The notes beneath the pieces were generated by a model, which ran no database searches, was not told the DNA's origin, and worked only from the letters and a program-made list of their open reading frames with translations. This document shows positions 24,456 to 36,326 of a stretch of 64,000 bases of DNA, piece after piece (position 1 is the first letter of the stretch; the number at the start of each line of letters is the position of its first letter). The stretch is from Diadema setosum (Eukaryota; Echinodermata; Echinoidea; Diadematoida; Diadematidae), in NCBI RefSeq assembly GCF_964275005.1, contig NC_092702.1, positions 783,501 through 847,500 of the forward strand, in the 5' to 3' direction. The translations under genes and the position numbers were made by a program.

Positions 24456-25275
24456 GTGGAGCCTTGAGTGCTGTGACCATGACGTGTGGAGCGTTGGGGC
24501 ATTTATTTCGTTTCTTAGAGGAAGGATGGGAGTTCAAGCTGTGGAGCCTGATGCATATGCATGAGGCCATAAGATTGCCGATGATTTACCAGTGAATATG
24601 TAAATTAACTTATCATGAATGCAAACCCATCGTTCGTGGAGCCTTTACAAGCAGTGTGACTAGTGTGATGTGGAGCGCTACATTTGCTTTTTGTTTGTTT
24701 GCTTGCTTGCTTGTTTAGGAAGGTGAGCGTGGAGCCTTGAGTGCTGTGACCATGACGTGTGGAGCGTTGGGGCATTTATTTCGTTTCTTAGAGGAAGGAT
24801 GGGAGTTCAAGCTGTGGAGCCTGATTCACATGCATGAGGCCATAATATTGCCGATGATTTGCCAGTGAATATGTAAATTAACTTATCATGAATGCAAACC
24901 CATCGTTCGTGGAGCCTTTACAAGCAGTGTGACTAGTGTGATGTGGAGCGCTACATTTGCTTTTTGTTTGCTTGCTTGCTTGCTTGTTTAGGAAGGTGAG
25001 CGTGGAGCCGTAAGAGTTGTGACTGTGACATGTGGAGCGTTACATTTATTTTGTTTCTAAGAGGGAGGGTGGGAGTTCTAGTTGCGGAGCCTGATAAATT
25101 GTATTTAATGTATCGTAGCAATAGTTTTGTCGATGATTTATCGTTGAATATGCAAATTAACCTGCGATGAATGCAAATCCATCGTTCGTGGAGCCCTTAC
25201 AAGAGCTCTATCACATGTGGAGCGCTACCTTTGTGGTTGTTGTCTTTGTTTTGTAAAGGTGAGCACTATGTGGAG
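24456..25275 (+). repeat. 273-bp higher-order repeat within the GTGGAGC array
   Basis: Units start at 24456, 24729 and 25002, the first two nearly identical and the third diverged. Each contains four GTGGAGC motifs, the run CTTGCTTGCTTGTTTAGG, and a segment ending GTGAATATGTAAATTAAC. A typical product of unequal exchange within the arm. Confidence 0.8.
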
Positions 25276-25790
25276 CCTTACGAGAATGCATGAAGCCGTA
25301 TTATAAAATGGGTTCAAGAATGTAGCCAATTGGAAGCGCTGAAATGAGTCACGTGTGCGTGCATTATTTTCTTCAGGTATGCACTAAGAAGAGTCTCTCT
25401 TCCACCTCCCTGGCCTGACGTACGTCACAATGTTCACACTAGCAGTGCGCACTCAATCAGTTGTTACAAGTGCTTCACGCGCTACTATACGCGCTGTCAA
25501 TCCTGTAAACAACTTCTAGTTCGGGCCGCGGGCTGCCACAACAGCCGGCGGCCTTTCTTGTGCATAACAGTACGTGGCGTACGTATACTCTTATACGTAC
25601 GTACAGTACTTATGTGCGGGATTTCCGAGTGCGACGTGCGTAAATGTTTGGGACGAACATCTTCGGATATCTTGACTTTTGAGCGAGTGCTACATGTAGC
25701 TGACTGGTATTGACCCACAAAGGTACGTGAATAATGCTGTTAGTTTTCGACCCATTTTATAAAACAAATGATGCAGAGGATTATTTCGTG

Positions 25791-25917
25791 GCGTTAGTGA
25801 AGGTGCGGCGCACTCTCGAGTATTGACAACGGTTGCAAACATGCACTCGGCTGCGCCTCGTGCATGTCGCACCATTGCCAATACTCTCGAGCGCGCCCGC
25901 CGCACCTTCACTAACAC
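25791..25917. repeat. Long GC-rich hairpin
   Basis: An inverted repeat of about 127 bp. The outer stem GTTAGTGAAGGTGCGGCG pairs with CGCCGCACCTTCACTAAC; inner parts CTCGAGTATTG/CAATACTCTCGAG and ACATGCAC/GTGCATGT extend the fold. It lies in the left arm only. It could be a small hairpin transposon relic; no target duplication is evident. Confidence 0.75.
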
Positions 25918-26050
25918 ACTCTATCCTGCAACTGATTGACAAATTGCCCTACATCGACGTAAATAAGCACTGAATTGATCAGTGTCTTAGTAGTAGCCAT
26001 ACCCGCTGCATGCCATAAGGATTAGAACCAACACTTGCTTTCGGGCGAAA

Positions 26051-26121
26051 GCTCGGTGGTCTAGTGGAGATGACACCTGTCCGGTGATCAGGAGGTCGTA
26101 GGTTCAAATCCTGCTCGAGTG
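26051..26121 (+). other. tRNA-like SINE head, copy 1 (Pol III promoter)
   Basis: Box A TGGTCTAGTGG at 26057-26067 and a perfect box B GGTTCAAATCC at 26101-26111. The anticodon arm is irregular and no closed acceptor stem forms, so this is an internal Pol III promoter of a SINE, not a tRNA gene. Confidence 0.8.
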
Positions 26122-26316
26122 TGTACGCCCATGATTTTTTATCATGGCTACTACTAAGACACTGATCAATTCAGTGCTTATTTACGTCGATGTAGGGCAA
26201 TTTGTCAATCAGTTGCATGAAAACATCTCGACGGAAGAAAATCATGAATTTCAATAACAAAGCAGTACCCGCTGCATGCCATAAGGATTAGAACCAACAC
26301 TTGCTTTCGGGCGAAA

Positions 26317-26387
26317 GCTCGGTGGTCTAGTGGAGATGACACCTGTCCGGTGATCAGGAGGTCGTAGGTTCAAATCCTGCTCGAGTG
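26317..26387 (+). other. tRNA-like SINE head, copy 2 (Pol III promoter)
   Basis: Same sequence 266 bp downstream, with box A at 26323-26333 and box B at 26367-26377. Confidence 0.8.
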
Positions 26388-27104
26388 TGTACGCCCATGA
26401 TTTTTTATCATGGCTACTACTAAGACACTGATCAATTCAGTGCTTATTTACGTCGATGTAGGGCAATTTGTCAATCAGTTGCATGAAAACATCTCGACGG
26501 AAGAAAATCATGAATTTCAACACTCTATCCTGTGCATCATTAGTATATTATCACCGATGACGTATTCGTAAATAATATGCAAATCAGCGTGCCACGAACC
26601 TGAATATTTGTTGCGTGGAGCCTTTGCAAGCGCCGTGACCATGAGATGTGGAGCGCTCCGTTTGTAGTTGTGTTTATCTTGGAAGGTGAGTGTGTATGAA
26701 CTTTGACAAGGTGTCGGAGATGTGGATTTTTTGTTGTTGTTATGTTTTTTAGAAAGGGTAAGCGCTCTGCGGAGCTAAACGAATGAGCTGTAGTGACGAT
26801 TTTATTTGTGAACGTGTCACTCAGCTTTTAACGAAATTGTAGCGTGGAGCCTTGTATATTATCGTGCAGCAAAAAGATCTTCATTATTGCCCGTTCATAT
26901 TGTAGAATGGATAGGATACGTCGCATACATAAATTTTTGAAGTTTATGAGGGGATAACGGGTCATGATGTAGCCTAAATGAATAACAATATACTAAGAAG
27001 TTTTAAATGCCTCGAATCTTTTGCGTTAGAAATAGGCAGGCTACATACACGAAGAAAGAAAGAAAAAAAATGATAATCGTGTCAACCGATTCATAGACGT
27101 ACGC

Positions 27105-27385
27105 GATATACATGTATAGCTATTCAAATAACAAACCAAGTGTTTACAAACGAACCCAGTTGTTGTTGTTTTTATAATGATATAAACTGCTTTGGTAAGC
27201 AAAAATTATGTACAGTTTACTCTATGAGCAACAGGAATGCAACTCCTCAACGCATGCGATATACATAATCAAATTACAAACCAATTATCTATACAAACGG
27301 ATCCATTTGTTGTTGTTGTTATTAAAATAATATGACTTGCTTTGGTAAGCAAAAATTATATACAGTTCACTCTATTCGCTACACA
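27105..27385 (+). repeat. Two-copy direct repeat of about 150 bp in the element 2 arm
   Basis: Two copies share CGATATACAT, TTGTTGTTGTT and TGCTTTGGTAAGCAAAAATTAT followed by TACAGTT.ACTCTAT, the second starting about 150 bp after the first. Both are mirrored in the right arm near 45230-45500. Confidence 0.75.
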
Positions 27386-27559
27386 AACAAAATCTTAGCT
27401 CATCAGCGCATCACTTGAATCGAAGACTATAATATTCAGTATTTTCACATAGTTCGCATGTTGTTGGATGTGAATCCATGACTTTATCCAGTATTTCACT
27501 CGATTATGCGTGACAATGACATAACTAAATTGAACGCGAACACCACACGTGAAGTAGAC

Positions 27560-27985
27560 TACCAGTAATTTTTGATAATGACGCGTGTTTTGATCAACCT
27601 TTGATTGTGCAAGCTTGTGCAACCAATAAAGGCGAAGGTTTGAAAGTGCCCTGTGCGCATTAAACGCAGTGGCATCTTTGGTACAGTGGCCAGTTAAGTC
27701 GATGGTATTACGTAACCCGTAGGAAATGACTGGTCTCTATGGAGTGGGGCGGGAAATTTAAAACTTCCTTTACTCGACCTCAGGTTCATTCGGCCTTTAC
27801 AAGGGTGTTGAGCGTATCGCTCGCATTTCCCATAGATATTCACAGTAAGCAAGCAAGCTGGTGCCAGAAATCATCTCCATGAAGTGGGGCGGGGGATTTG
27901 AATTTCCTTTACTCGAGTTCACGTTCACTCGGCTTTTGGTGGCTGTGGAGCATATCGCTTACAATATCGACAGATATTCAGAGCG
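27560..27985 (+). promoter_or_regulatory. Inward-facing promoter-like modules, left arm of element 2
   Basis: Two tandem modules about 140 bp apart, each with a GC box (GGGGCGGG at 27746-27753 and 27886-27893), a TATA-like AATTTAAAAC or GATTTGAATT, then CCTTTACTCGA and GTTCA.TCGGC. About 300 bp around the first copy also matches the region just upstream of the zinc-finger exon on the minus strand. This suggests the arms carry copies of the gene's own promoter pointing into the element. Promoter activity is inferred from motifs only. Confidence 0.6.
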
Positions 27986-28570
27986 AGCAATTTTTACTGC
28001 GACGTTGTAATTGAATTTTCCTCTGAACTTCAATACAATAAAAGCAAAAAACAAAACAAAAAATAGAGCAAAACAGAACAAAACACTAGAGCTTGAGGGA
28101 ATTCATCATTGTATCGTACCAAGCTGAATAAGCAGTAGAGATGATTATACATGTCTGTTATTATCGAGTTATGATATCAGATAGATAACTGTCGTTATAT
28201 TTCCCGACAAAAGCATGGGATTGACGCATTATTCGTAGTCGAGATTTTTGTTAAGAGGTGGTTATTTTCGTTTCGTGTTTTTTGTAGTTTGGTCGGTTTA
28301 TACTGTGCCGAAAACGTAGAATTTTTTTTTTATTGAATATTAGCCCGTTTTCTTCATTTAATTTTGCGGACGTTTACATCGTGCACGATAGCATGAAGAA
28401 TGATTTTGTTCACGAATGAGAATGTATTTGCATTTCTCGCATTCATTTGTGTTTTATGCGTAAGCAATTTTAGTTGCTATACCTGTGCGTTGCGATACAT
28501 GTTCTGAGAGGTTTTCTTTTTCACTTTTTTTTCTTTCTGCTAAGTTGCGTTTTCCTTCGATAAATCTTTA

Positions 28571-30597
28571 ACAAGTTTGAGCTTATGATAGGTTTGTTTA
28601 CCGACCAACATAAAACTTTTCCTAACTTGTGCTTGTGAAAGTAGATGTTATGCGTCGCCACATGTCCCGTGAAGTTCCCCCATTTCATTGTACATTCTTG
28701 ATGAATGTACATTTTCTTTGTATCTGTTGCATGCGTTTTTATTGCTTAGAAGAATATTATGTATAGATATTGATTGTTTTGTTTGTTTTTTCGTAATAAA
28801 ATTCCCGTACTCATGTCATTGAACAATGTCATTCACCAACACTCACACACATGCATGCCGAATGTATCAAACAGATCGTCGGTTCCAGGAAGGATTGGGG
28901 AAAAGACTGCAACATTTGGCATTCAGATAGATACAATTCTTTTTATTAGGTTACACCCCTTTGCAAAATACATGCGCTTCTTGTGATGTGGAAACATCGA
29001 TTCAAAATTCATACACAGATTAAACTTGGTTTTGTTTTTGTACAGATCACATATATTCACAAGTAATGTGCTTTCAGACTTTATACACGAAATTATTTTT
29101 ATGTACAGCTAATATGAACAAAGTTACTGTAAACCTGTATGAACAATCGATACAACAAACGATATAAAATCATGCTTCTGTTATATTATCGTATAGAATA
29201 CTTTACGGTTGTGTTTTGGTTGACATTTTCATGCATTTGTACACTAGGAGATTACTCGTTTTTTAAAAATTTTTGTCTGACAACTGCAAAATTAAAAATT
29301 TAAAATAGAAACGAATACGCTATCATTTTTTAGCATAGAAAAAAATATTGAGCCAAAAACAATGCAGTACGTTGTCACAATGACAATTAACAACTGAATT
29401 AAAAGTCAGCCGTCTTGAAAATGAATACGACTGAAAACACTTTTGCACGAAATACAAATGATAGGTTTCCTCGTGAAATATTGAATGTCTTTGATACATC
29501 TATTTGTCTGATGAGATACTTTGCCATTTGCATTTCCAGTGCTTTGCCTGAAGGAACGCCTCCAAGCTTGATGCGTCTCACGTATATAAGAATATAAACA
29601 TTTTTGCAAATATATAGACGATGAATGTTGTAAAACCCTTCTCTGCTAATTCATGGCACTGAAGATAAGTGACTGTAAATTCGTATTAAGAGTCGACGCA
29701 ACCACCTATATATGCAAAACCAAACTTAAGCCGTTGTTATGCAAACATTACTTTGGCGTTGTGTTTATTTACGTCACTATGCATGATCGTTGATTATTGA
29801 GTTATGGTTACAAAAGTTATGAAAATACAAACGCAACAATGATAGGTTTGTTTCTGACAAGAACAAAAAGACGGTTTATATTCCTGCAGTGATAACAATA
29901 CAGTTCATAAAATCGAAACACTAATGACAAATTGACAATTGTTGGATGAATTAGAGTTAACACTCTACACTTTTTGAGAATGGAGTATGATTGAAAAAGT
30001 GTTGGCATGAAATACGAGCTAAAGTTATAAGATATCATACAAATAACAAAAAAGAAATGTGGCTGAAACATAGAAAAAGACTACAAACAAGTTTTTTCTT
30101 GACGTAGATTAATTGTGTTAGCTTGCATACTTGTATATTACGATGATTAGACTAAAGAATACATGCGTGTCCATTGACTCTTGCGTGCACGAGATATACA
30201 TCTATTAATCATTATGTACAACAATTCTGTCAGTATCTCGTATAGCCTGCATTTCGAAGAAAAACTAATACATGTAATACACCTCACTCTATCAAAGAAA
30301 TAAATGAGACTTATACAACAGTACATCAGCACCTGTGCTCATAATCACACGAATAAGTACAAAACATATCTTTACACTGCAGAATTAATAGACGGGGCCA
30401 TGTTTTAATCAGTTTTATGTCGTAGAACAGTTCTATGTAATGTACCACTTAAGAAGTCAGTTTTGACATGCGGGTCTGAATTGACTGACGGTATAACCAT
30501 TGGTTTTAATGGTTTGCCATACTGCGTGGACGTGAGTCAAAAATACGCAATATACAGGACAAATACACTTGTAAAAATGAAACAGAATAGTATCACT

Positions 30598-30640
<43 letters not shown>

Positions 30641-30834
30641 GTCAAAAGCATTTCACATATAAAGCTTAGGTTATCAACGACTAACCGATGACACTGCGAT
30701 GTGACAACTGTATGATACAGTTCCTTTCATTATTGAGAGCGTGCAGTGACACAAGCCAATGTCAAAACAAGCAAACAAAGATAACAAAATGTATATAGAG
30801 AGAATGATCTAATGACAACAGCTTCACTTTATCG
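28571..30834. other. Noncoding interior of element 2, left
   Basis: About 2.3 kb between the left arm and the end of the polymerase gene. AT-rich, only short unsupported frames. It includes a (GA)n microsatellite near 30599-30633. I see no AATAAA close behind the polymerase stop on the minus strand. Confidence 0.6.
30599..30633. repeat. (GA)n microsatellite
   Basis: Pure GA dinucleotide run about 200 bp past the polymerase stop codon. Confidence 0.9.
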
Positions 30835-33800
30835 TTAAATGTCTAAATAGGTAGTTGAAACGTTGTCTTCCAATACCTTTCTCTTTGGATAGAAGTAGGT
30901 AAAGGCATTCTTAATTTGTGAATAAGTGGAAATTCCGTTTTGGACCACGCGAAATCCCTTGTTGACGCCACTACCAGCAACCTTTGAACGGAGTACCTGC
31001 AGGTACGTGTCTTTCGTAATGTCATTTTGCTTCTTGTTGACCCCTTTGCAACTGAATTTGTCAGTAGGACCAAAACAGTAATATGTTTTACTGCAAAGTG
31101 CTATTATCCCATCCCCCTCCCACTCTACTTTGAATAACCCAGGTGTCCTCTTATCATATCGAGCGTTCTCGGGGGTATCGTTTCGAGGGAACCAGTTTGC
31201 CTTGTTGTTTTCATACTTGTGTCTCATATTGGGTTTGATTATGTTATCGAACGACTCAGACGAAATGGCGATATAAGCGGAGTCAGTATCCATTTCGCAC
31301 ATTTGAAAGTCTGACAGATCCACGTATTCCAAGAGAAAATCGTAATAAAACTGAAGCATACGTAGTTTTGCTAATTGGTAAACGGCATGACCGATTTGAA
31401 CAGGGAGGTCCATGTTAATCTTTCTCTTCGCCATATCAACCTCGTAACAATTGTCTGAGATGGGGTTCAAGTCCCGGAAAAATGTGTCGTTAACGTGTTT
31501 CTCGGCTTTCTTCCCATCGCAAACATTGACGTTTCGATGTCTTTCCTTATTTGTTATTGTTTTTCCATAAGACGAGTTGCCGATGAGTTTCATGGTGTCA
31601 GCTATAATGCTCTTAGAGGGATCAATATCACCCCTACGTCTAGCATTTGACACGCTTTCACCAAAGTGTTTGAAACAGGCAACGGGCTTGTACTCCACAA
31701 ACTGGTGTATCTTGGATACGACCAACCCATGGCGAAGATACCATTGGAGTAGAGGTGTGTAAAGTAGTATGTTCTGACCAAACATACTCCCAATTAAGCT
31801 ACGCCTAGGAGTGTTCATGATGTCATGTTCCTTGGCGTAGGATCCCATCACGTCCCCGATGTCCTCTCTAGATATGTCTACATTCTTAAAAATTGGGCAC
31901 ATTTCTGAAAAGTGTTCTTTGAGATGATCAGGCACATGGATATCACACTGAACGAACCCAAAGAGAGCACCATGTTGAATAGCAGAGAGAAGATTCTCTT
32001 GGGTCAACCCATGACGGTATTTAGGAGGAGGAAACCTCTCCGTGAGAAAAGCGCTTAGTTTGGGATCAGTTTTGCGCATTTGTTTATACTCACATTCCCA
32101 AATGGAAATGTACTCGTAACCCAGACTTTGTATGTATCGCCGTTTTTCCTTGGTTTTTTCCAACAGTTCCTCCATAGTTTTTCCCAGTTTGGTATTCGTT
32201 ATCTGACCTTTATTGAGATGACAAGGATGCCCATGGAAGTAGCATCCATGAAATTCAAACACTTGTTTGGTTTCGGCACAAAAGCCATCCACGGGAAGTT
32301 GCAAATGTCCGATTTTCTTTTCAGAATGGTTACCGGCATGTCGAATGGGAATTTGTCGACAAAAACTTTCGTATTCTAACCACTCTTGGGCGATCGGATG
32401 CCTATTTTCTGGCTTAAAGTTATTCTCGATCCGTCGTCTTACATAGTGGCCTGTTGGCATTCTTTGCATAATTGCGTGTAGATACAACGCATTTGCATCA
32501 AAACCAACTATCTTTTTACATGGCTTACCCCGACGAATTTTTGTTACGTTACGCTCATGATATCTATGAAAAATGATAGACGGACCTCCCACCAAATTAT
32601 CACGAAATGTGTAATAGAGATCCTTGTCTTTCTCCGAGATCAAGCTAAAGTGCGCCTCTGGGCTACATTTTATCAGATACTTCATGGTAAGTCCAGGAAC
32701 TGAAATACCGTCTTTGAACAGATCGATTTTGAGATTTATATAGAACTCACGCATCTTCTCCACAGCTTCAATGAAAGGTGTAACATCGAGATTATTGTAC
32801 CATATCAAATAATCTCTCAGGCAAGACATTTTATTTTCTTTCCACATGCGCTGACAGTATTCATACTGCTCTCTTGAAAAGGAGGTATGGTTAAGATTAT
32901 CCCTGAAAGCTTCAATAGGGGGAAGTTCAGATTCATTCAGTTTATCGAGGCAATCCACCCAGCTATGAGGGAAGTAACCTTTCCCCTGTTCGCAGTCATA
33001 CGCCTTTAGAAATGCTGCGTACGAAAATCCAGGGGCAAGAAAATTTGAAATATCTAAGAACTGGAGATGCTGCGACTTCAGAGCCATGTGATTATGGTTT
33101 CGCTTTATGACAAAGTCGATCGAATCATACTTTAAAAGCGAAGGATAGAGAAATTGTTTAATTGCATTAATGTCATACCTCCCCGAATTAAACCCAACCA
33201 CAGGCAGTTCTTCGATGTGATTGACAAACCGTTGTTTTAGTCTCATGAGATGGGTTGCTTTCTTAGGCTTGTCTTTGTTTTTCGTTTGCGAGGTTCCAAA
33301 TTCTTGTATTTTTCGATCTAATTTTTCTGTGACGTCCTTGTAAAAAGACTGAAGCAAAGAATAAGAACGACGACTGATTTCTAACATATATATCGCAGTG
33401 TCATCGATTAGTTTTTGTGAGTCTCCATCGGACACTTGACAAAATGGTTCTGTGTACCCGGGAACATTTGAGTTAACGCTTACACTCATCGGAATATGTC
33501 TAGAGCTATATTGTAATTTGTCAGTGGGGGTATACTTCAGGTTGTTGCCGTTTTCTATCTTTTCTAGGTAGGACTCCATGTCGAAGGTAGCAAAATAAGG
33601 AAAGTATCTGCGCTCTTCTTCAACCAAAATCCCTTCATCAGCCAACTCGTCCCATATTGTCAAGGGGTTGTGAAATGTAGCTCTTCCCTTAGGGAAAATA
33701 TGCTTAGTGGCTTTAGAAGTACACATTTTTTCGTGTCGATGAAGTGACTTTCGAGTTTTCCAAAGTTTGCCACATGTGCGGCATTGGAAATTTTGGCAAT

Positions 33801-34751
33801 ATTGTTCAATATCTGTGATGAAGCTGAAATGATTTTCGTATAGATTTACGTACATAGTATCTGGAAATTTGTCCAATCCCCGTCGGACGAGTTTAGTGGC
33901 TACTGTTACATTATCATTGTCTGCCAGTTTCTTTTCACATTCTGTCACATCTTCATCATCACTAAATTGTACTGGTTGTAACTCATATACCATAATATTG
34001 ATCTTAAAGAACTCCTCCACTTTACTCAAATGACCGAGTCTAACGCCTGAAAACTCTGAGGTGGAAACATGAGGTAGGCCTGTATACTGTTTCAGCAATT
34101 TTTTGGCCTTGGTTTCAAGACATCGGGGATCTACCCCTCGGAAAAGAGCTAGACATCTAAAAAGACATAAGTTATCGTCATATACCCGACCATCTCTATG
34201 GCTGTTGGCTAAAGAAACAATGGACTTGTTATTTAGTATGTAAAGTGGTAGATCAATTCCAGTACCTATCGGATGATCTTTGATACAAAACACGTAGAAC
34301 GTCACATTCGTGATATGCTGAACCACCCATTTGGAATTTGGGCGAAGTGTTCGAGCATATTCCAGCAAATCTTCTTTGAGAAATTCATCCAAAAACTTGT
34401 GGAATGATGTTTCGTCTGAAATGAGAGCGGGTTCATTGAAAAGTCTGTTATTTCTATTGGCATAATAATAGCGACACTCGTTTGTTTCATTGTTACACAA
34501 TACAAAACCATAAGACGCATTGATCTTAAATACGGTAGACTGTTGTTCGAACACGTTTTGCGCTTTTTCTCGAAGAGCATCGTTGTTTAAGTTTGGAAGA
34601 TGAAAGTTGTAAAAGCGATGAAGTCTGCCAAACGACTGTCTGTCTTGAATGTCAAGCCAATGTTCCCTGTACACTTGGGCTGCGCAGCTTTCAGGATCGA
34701 TGTGCGGAGGAACGTTGATAACTGGTATCAAGTCAGCCTGGTCGCGACGTC
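30835..34751 (-). CDS. OTU-like / protein-primed family B DNA polymerase / Vsr-like nuclease (exon 2, element 2)
   Basis: Counterpart of the element 1 polymerase, about two thirds identical by eye, with the same C-terminal end STTYLDI. The exon starts at an acceptor (TTAATTTTCAG) at 34752. Counting from the TTG at 34731 as residue 1 (1,298 residues): an N-terminal domain; an OTU-like region (DDNLCLF, C189; NHFSFI, H301); a C2HC finger (C317, C320, H333, C337); ExoI D384/E386; ExoII N515/D520; ExoIII YNNLD (645-649); motif A GFDANALY (D745); a Vsr-like nuclease (VDGF D815; FEFHGCYFHG, E826; SIWECE 876-881); motif B NSSYG (1052-1056); motif C DTDS (1148-1151); and KTY (1215-1217). Everything seen in element 1 is kept, which argues for selection on the whole multidomain protein. 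Likely nuclear or replication-associated; protease and nuclease activities are inferred from motifs. Confidence 0.9.
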
Positions 34752-34862
34752 CTGAAAATTAAGTACATTAATTGGTACACAGTATTTGTTTGTTAAATTG
34801 AAGCCTCATATACTGTACGTGTACACTGTAGCACATATATCGCGGCATTACGCTTTAAATAG

Positions 34863-34918
<56 letters not shown>

Positions 34919-35884
34919 CTGGAAAGGAAATACATGTACGTATATTTTTCGGTTTAAATTGAGTTAAGAAGTTAATATTGTGCGCCTACAATTCACTCTT
35001 CATTGATTCAACTATAAACTTGAATGGATCTGTGTTAAACAACTATGAACGAAACAGCAAGTAAAAACATTACAATGATGCATGTAACCATGCTTTAAAA
35101 AAAACCAACAATGCAAGGTCTACTGTTATTTCAATTATTTTATTCATTACTTTTGTATTGTTGTTACGATCTGAAGTCACACTCAAGCATGTGTGTTGTC
35201 TCTTACTGATCACCACGCTACAAAGAAGTCTCTGCTTTCTCTTTGTTTTTACTTTAAACCAAGTGAGAACTGACGAGGTTTTGTAAGAAACAAACTCATT
35301 AAACTAATTTTATCGTGAAAGTGTATACTAGATGACATTTATAGACATGTAACATTCATGGAGCATTCTATGTTTCAACGTTGAAAGACATTTTGATAGT
35401 ATTACATGAATCTTAGCGAAATTCTGGCTATAAGAGACATGAATATCGCGTCAGTACATTTTGAAGGAACTGAAAGATTCTAGAAAAAAAATAACACACA
35501 CAATCACACACACACACAATACCATACACACATCAATGAACGCTAAAATAAAATATTGACATGCGATGTTAATTACACTTATTCAATGTACAAAAGAAAA
35601 AATATATACTGTATATCTAGATATATTTTACGCCGATCTCTGATGTTGGTAGCTTCGGCTCTATTCACATAATATAGAGATATTCATTTTTTTTTTAAAT
35701 CCGTGCTGACTGATACTCATATCGATATCACACGGTGGGAATATAAAACAAACTTAATAAGTATTTGAAATTCATTTGTTATCGATGTGACGGCAAAATT
35801 CAAAATCTATTTGAACAGATTTGTATAGCTTCTTTATTACCCCTTCATCACAGTCATTGTTTTAAGTTTAATGATTATACTTAC
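34752..35884 (-). other. Phase-1 intron of the element 2 gene
   Basis: 1,133 bp from donor GTAAGTATAATC (read on the minus strand at 35884) to acceptor TTTTCAG at 34752. It contains a (TA)n run at about 34866-34914. Size, position and phase match the intron of element 1. Confidence 0.7.
34866..34914. repeat. (TA)n microsatellite in intron
   Basis: Pure AT dinucleotide run. The intron of element 1 also has one, near 13566-13600. Confidence 0.9.
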
Positions 35885-36326
35885 TTTTTGCTTGGTTTCC
35901 TTGTTGTTCAAGTGCTCGCTTTTTGGGTGTTTTTTGAAGAGTCCGGGGTCGGTGGGACTCCAGATGTTTCATAAATTTCTCACGTTGATAATATGTCCGT
36001 CCACACGTATGACACAAAAAGGTTTCTTTCAGGCGATGCGTTTTCACGTGTTCATCAAGATGCTTCTGTTCTATGAATTGTGCATCACACTGTGAGCAAG
36101 TTAGACGCTGGTCTTCACCATTTGTTTTCACGTTATTCGGATCTTGGTGGGTTTTCATGTGTCGTTTGAGACTATCTGGCCGACTGAAACCTTTTCCACA
36201 CAAATCACACACGTGCAATACTCTCTGTCCTTGATGATATACACGATGGTGGCGCAACAAATTCTTTTTCTCCGTGAAATCTGCGCTGCAAAACTCACAA
36301 CTAAATCTGCGACAGTCGTCTTCCAT
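35885..36326 (-). CDS. Four-finger C2H2 exon of element 2 (exon 1 of the pPolB gene)
   Basis: Starts at an ATG in an ideal Kozak context (GCCACCATGG). The 442-bp exon gives 147 full codons with four C2H2 fingers: CEFC...HHRVYH, CDLC...HMKTH, CSQC...HVKTH and CHTC...HLESH, then a basic tail (KTPKKRALEQQ). Finger spacing and linkers follow the element 1 exon, including the GEDQRL/GEDEQRF linker before finger 3. It ends at a GTAAGT donor in phase 1, which matches the polymerase exon acceptor. Read without splicing it would stop a few codons into the intron. Likely the DNA-recognition module of the element protein; the recognised site is unknown, with the GTGGAGC repeats the first candidate. Confidence 0.82.

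Larger units (their letters stand above)
25929..26519 (+). mobile_element. Dimeric tRNA-derived SINE with inverted 5' segment
   Basis: Flanked by a 13-bp direct repeat ACACTCTATCCTG (25916-25928 and 26520-26532), the usual LINE-driven target duplication. Inside are two head-to-tail copies offset by 266 bp (from about 26001 and 26267), each with a tRNA-like head and a tail ending CATGAATTTCAA. In front of the first copy, 25929-26000 is an inverted copy of part of the tail (GCAACTGATTGACAAATTG against the complement near 26200). Such 5' inversion is known from twin-primed LINE events. The SINE family is not recognised. Confidence 0.8.
23618..26860 (+). repeat. Subterminal GTGGAGC motif array
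   Basis: A hand count gives 31 perfect GTGGAGC heptamers, all on the plus strand, plus variants such as GTGGAAC and GCGGAGC. Four sit at the tip as GGTGGAGCC repeats. Many others recur as GTGGAGCGCTAC or GTGGAGCCTT, spaced from tens to about a hundred bases. The right arm has the same motif inverted. Repeated subterminal motifs commonly bind an element's own protein; the four-finger product is the obvious candidate here, but this is inference. Confidence 0.8.
23618..28570. repeat. Element 2 left terminal inverted repeat
   Basis: About 4.95 kb. Its outer part (23618 to about 24276) and inner part (about 26668 to 28570) match the right arm; the middle 2.4 kb (repeat array, hairpin, SINE) has no right-arm counterpart. 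The inner limit is where similarity to the complement of 36937 onward fades, near TTTCTGCTAAGTTG and the following 20 bases. Confidence 0.85.

Noticed and set aside
24456-25275. CRISPR-like array of regularly spaced repeats
   Set aside because: The motif is only 7-12 bp, the intervals are themselves repeated and vary in length, and the setting is eukaryotic.
26051-26387. Two tRNA genes
   Set aside because: Boxes A and B are good, but the anticodon arm and acceptor stem do not close, and the copies sit in a repeat with a target duplication: SINE heads.
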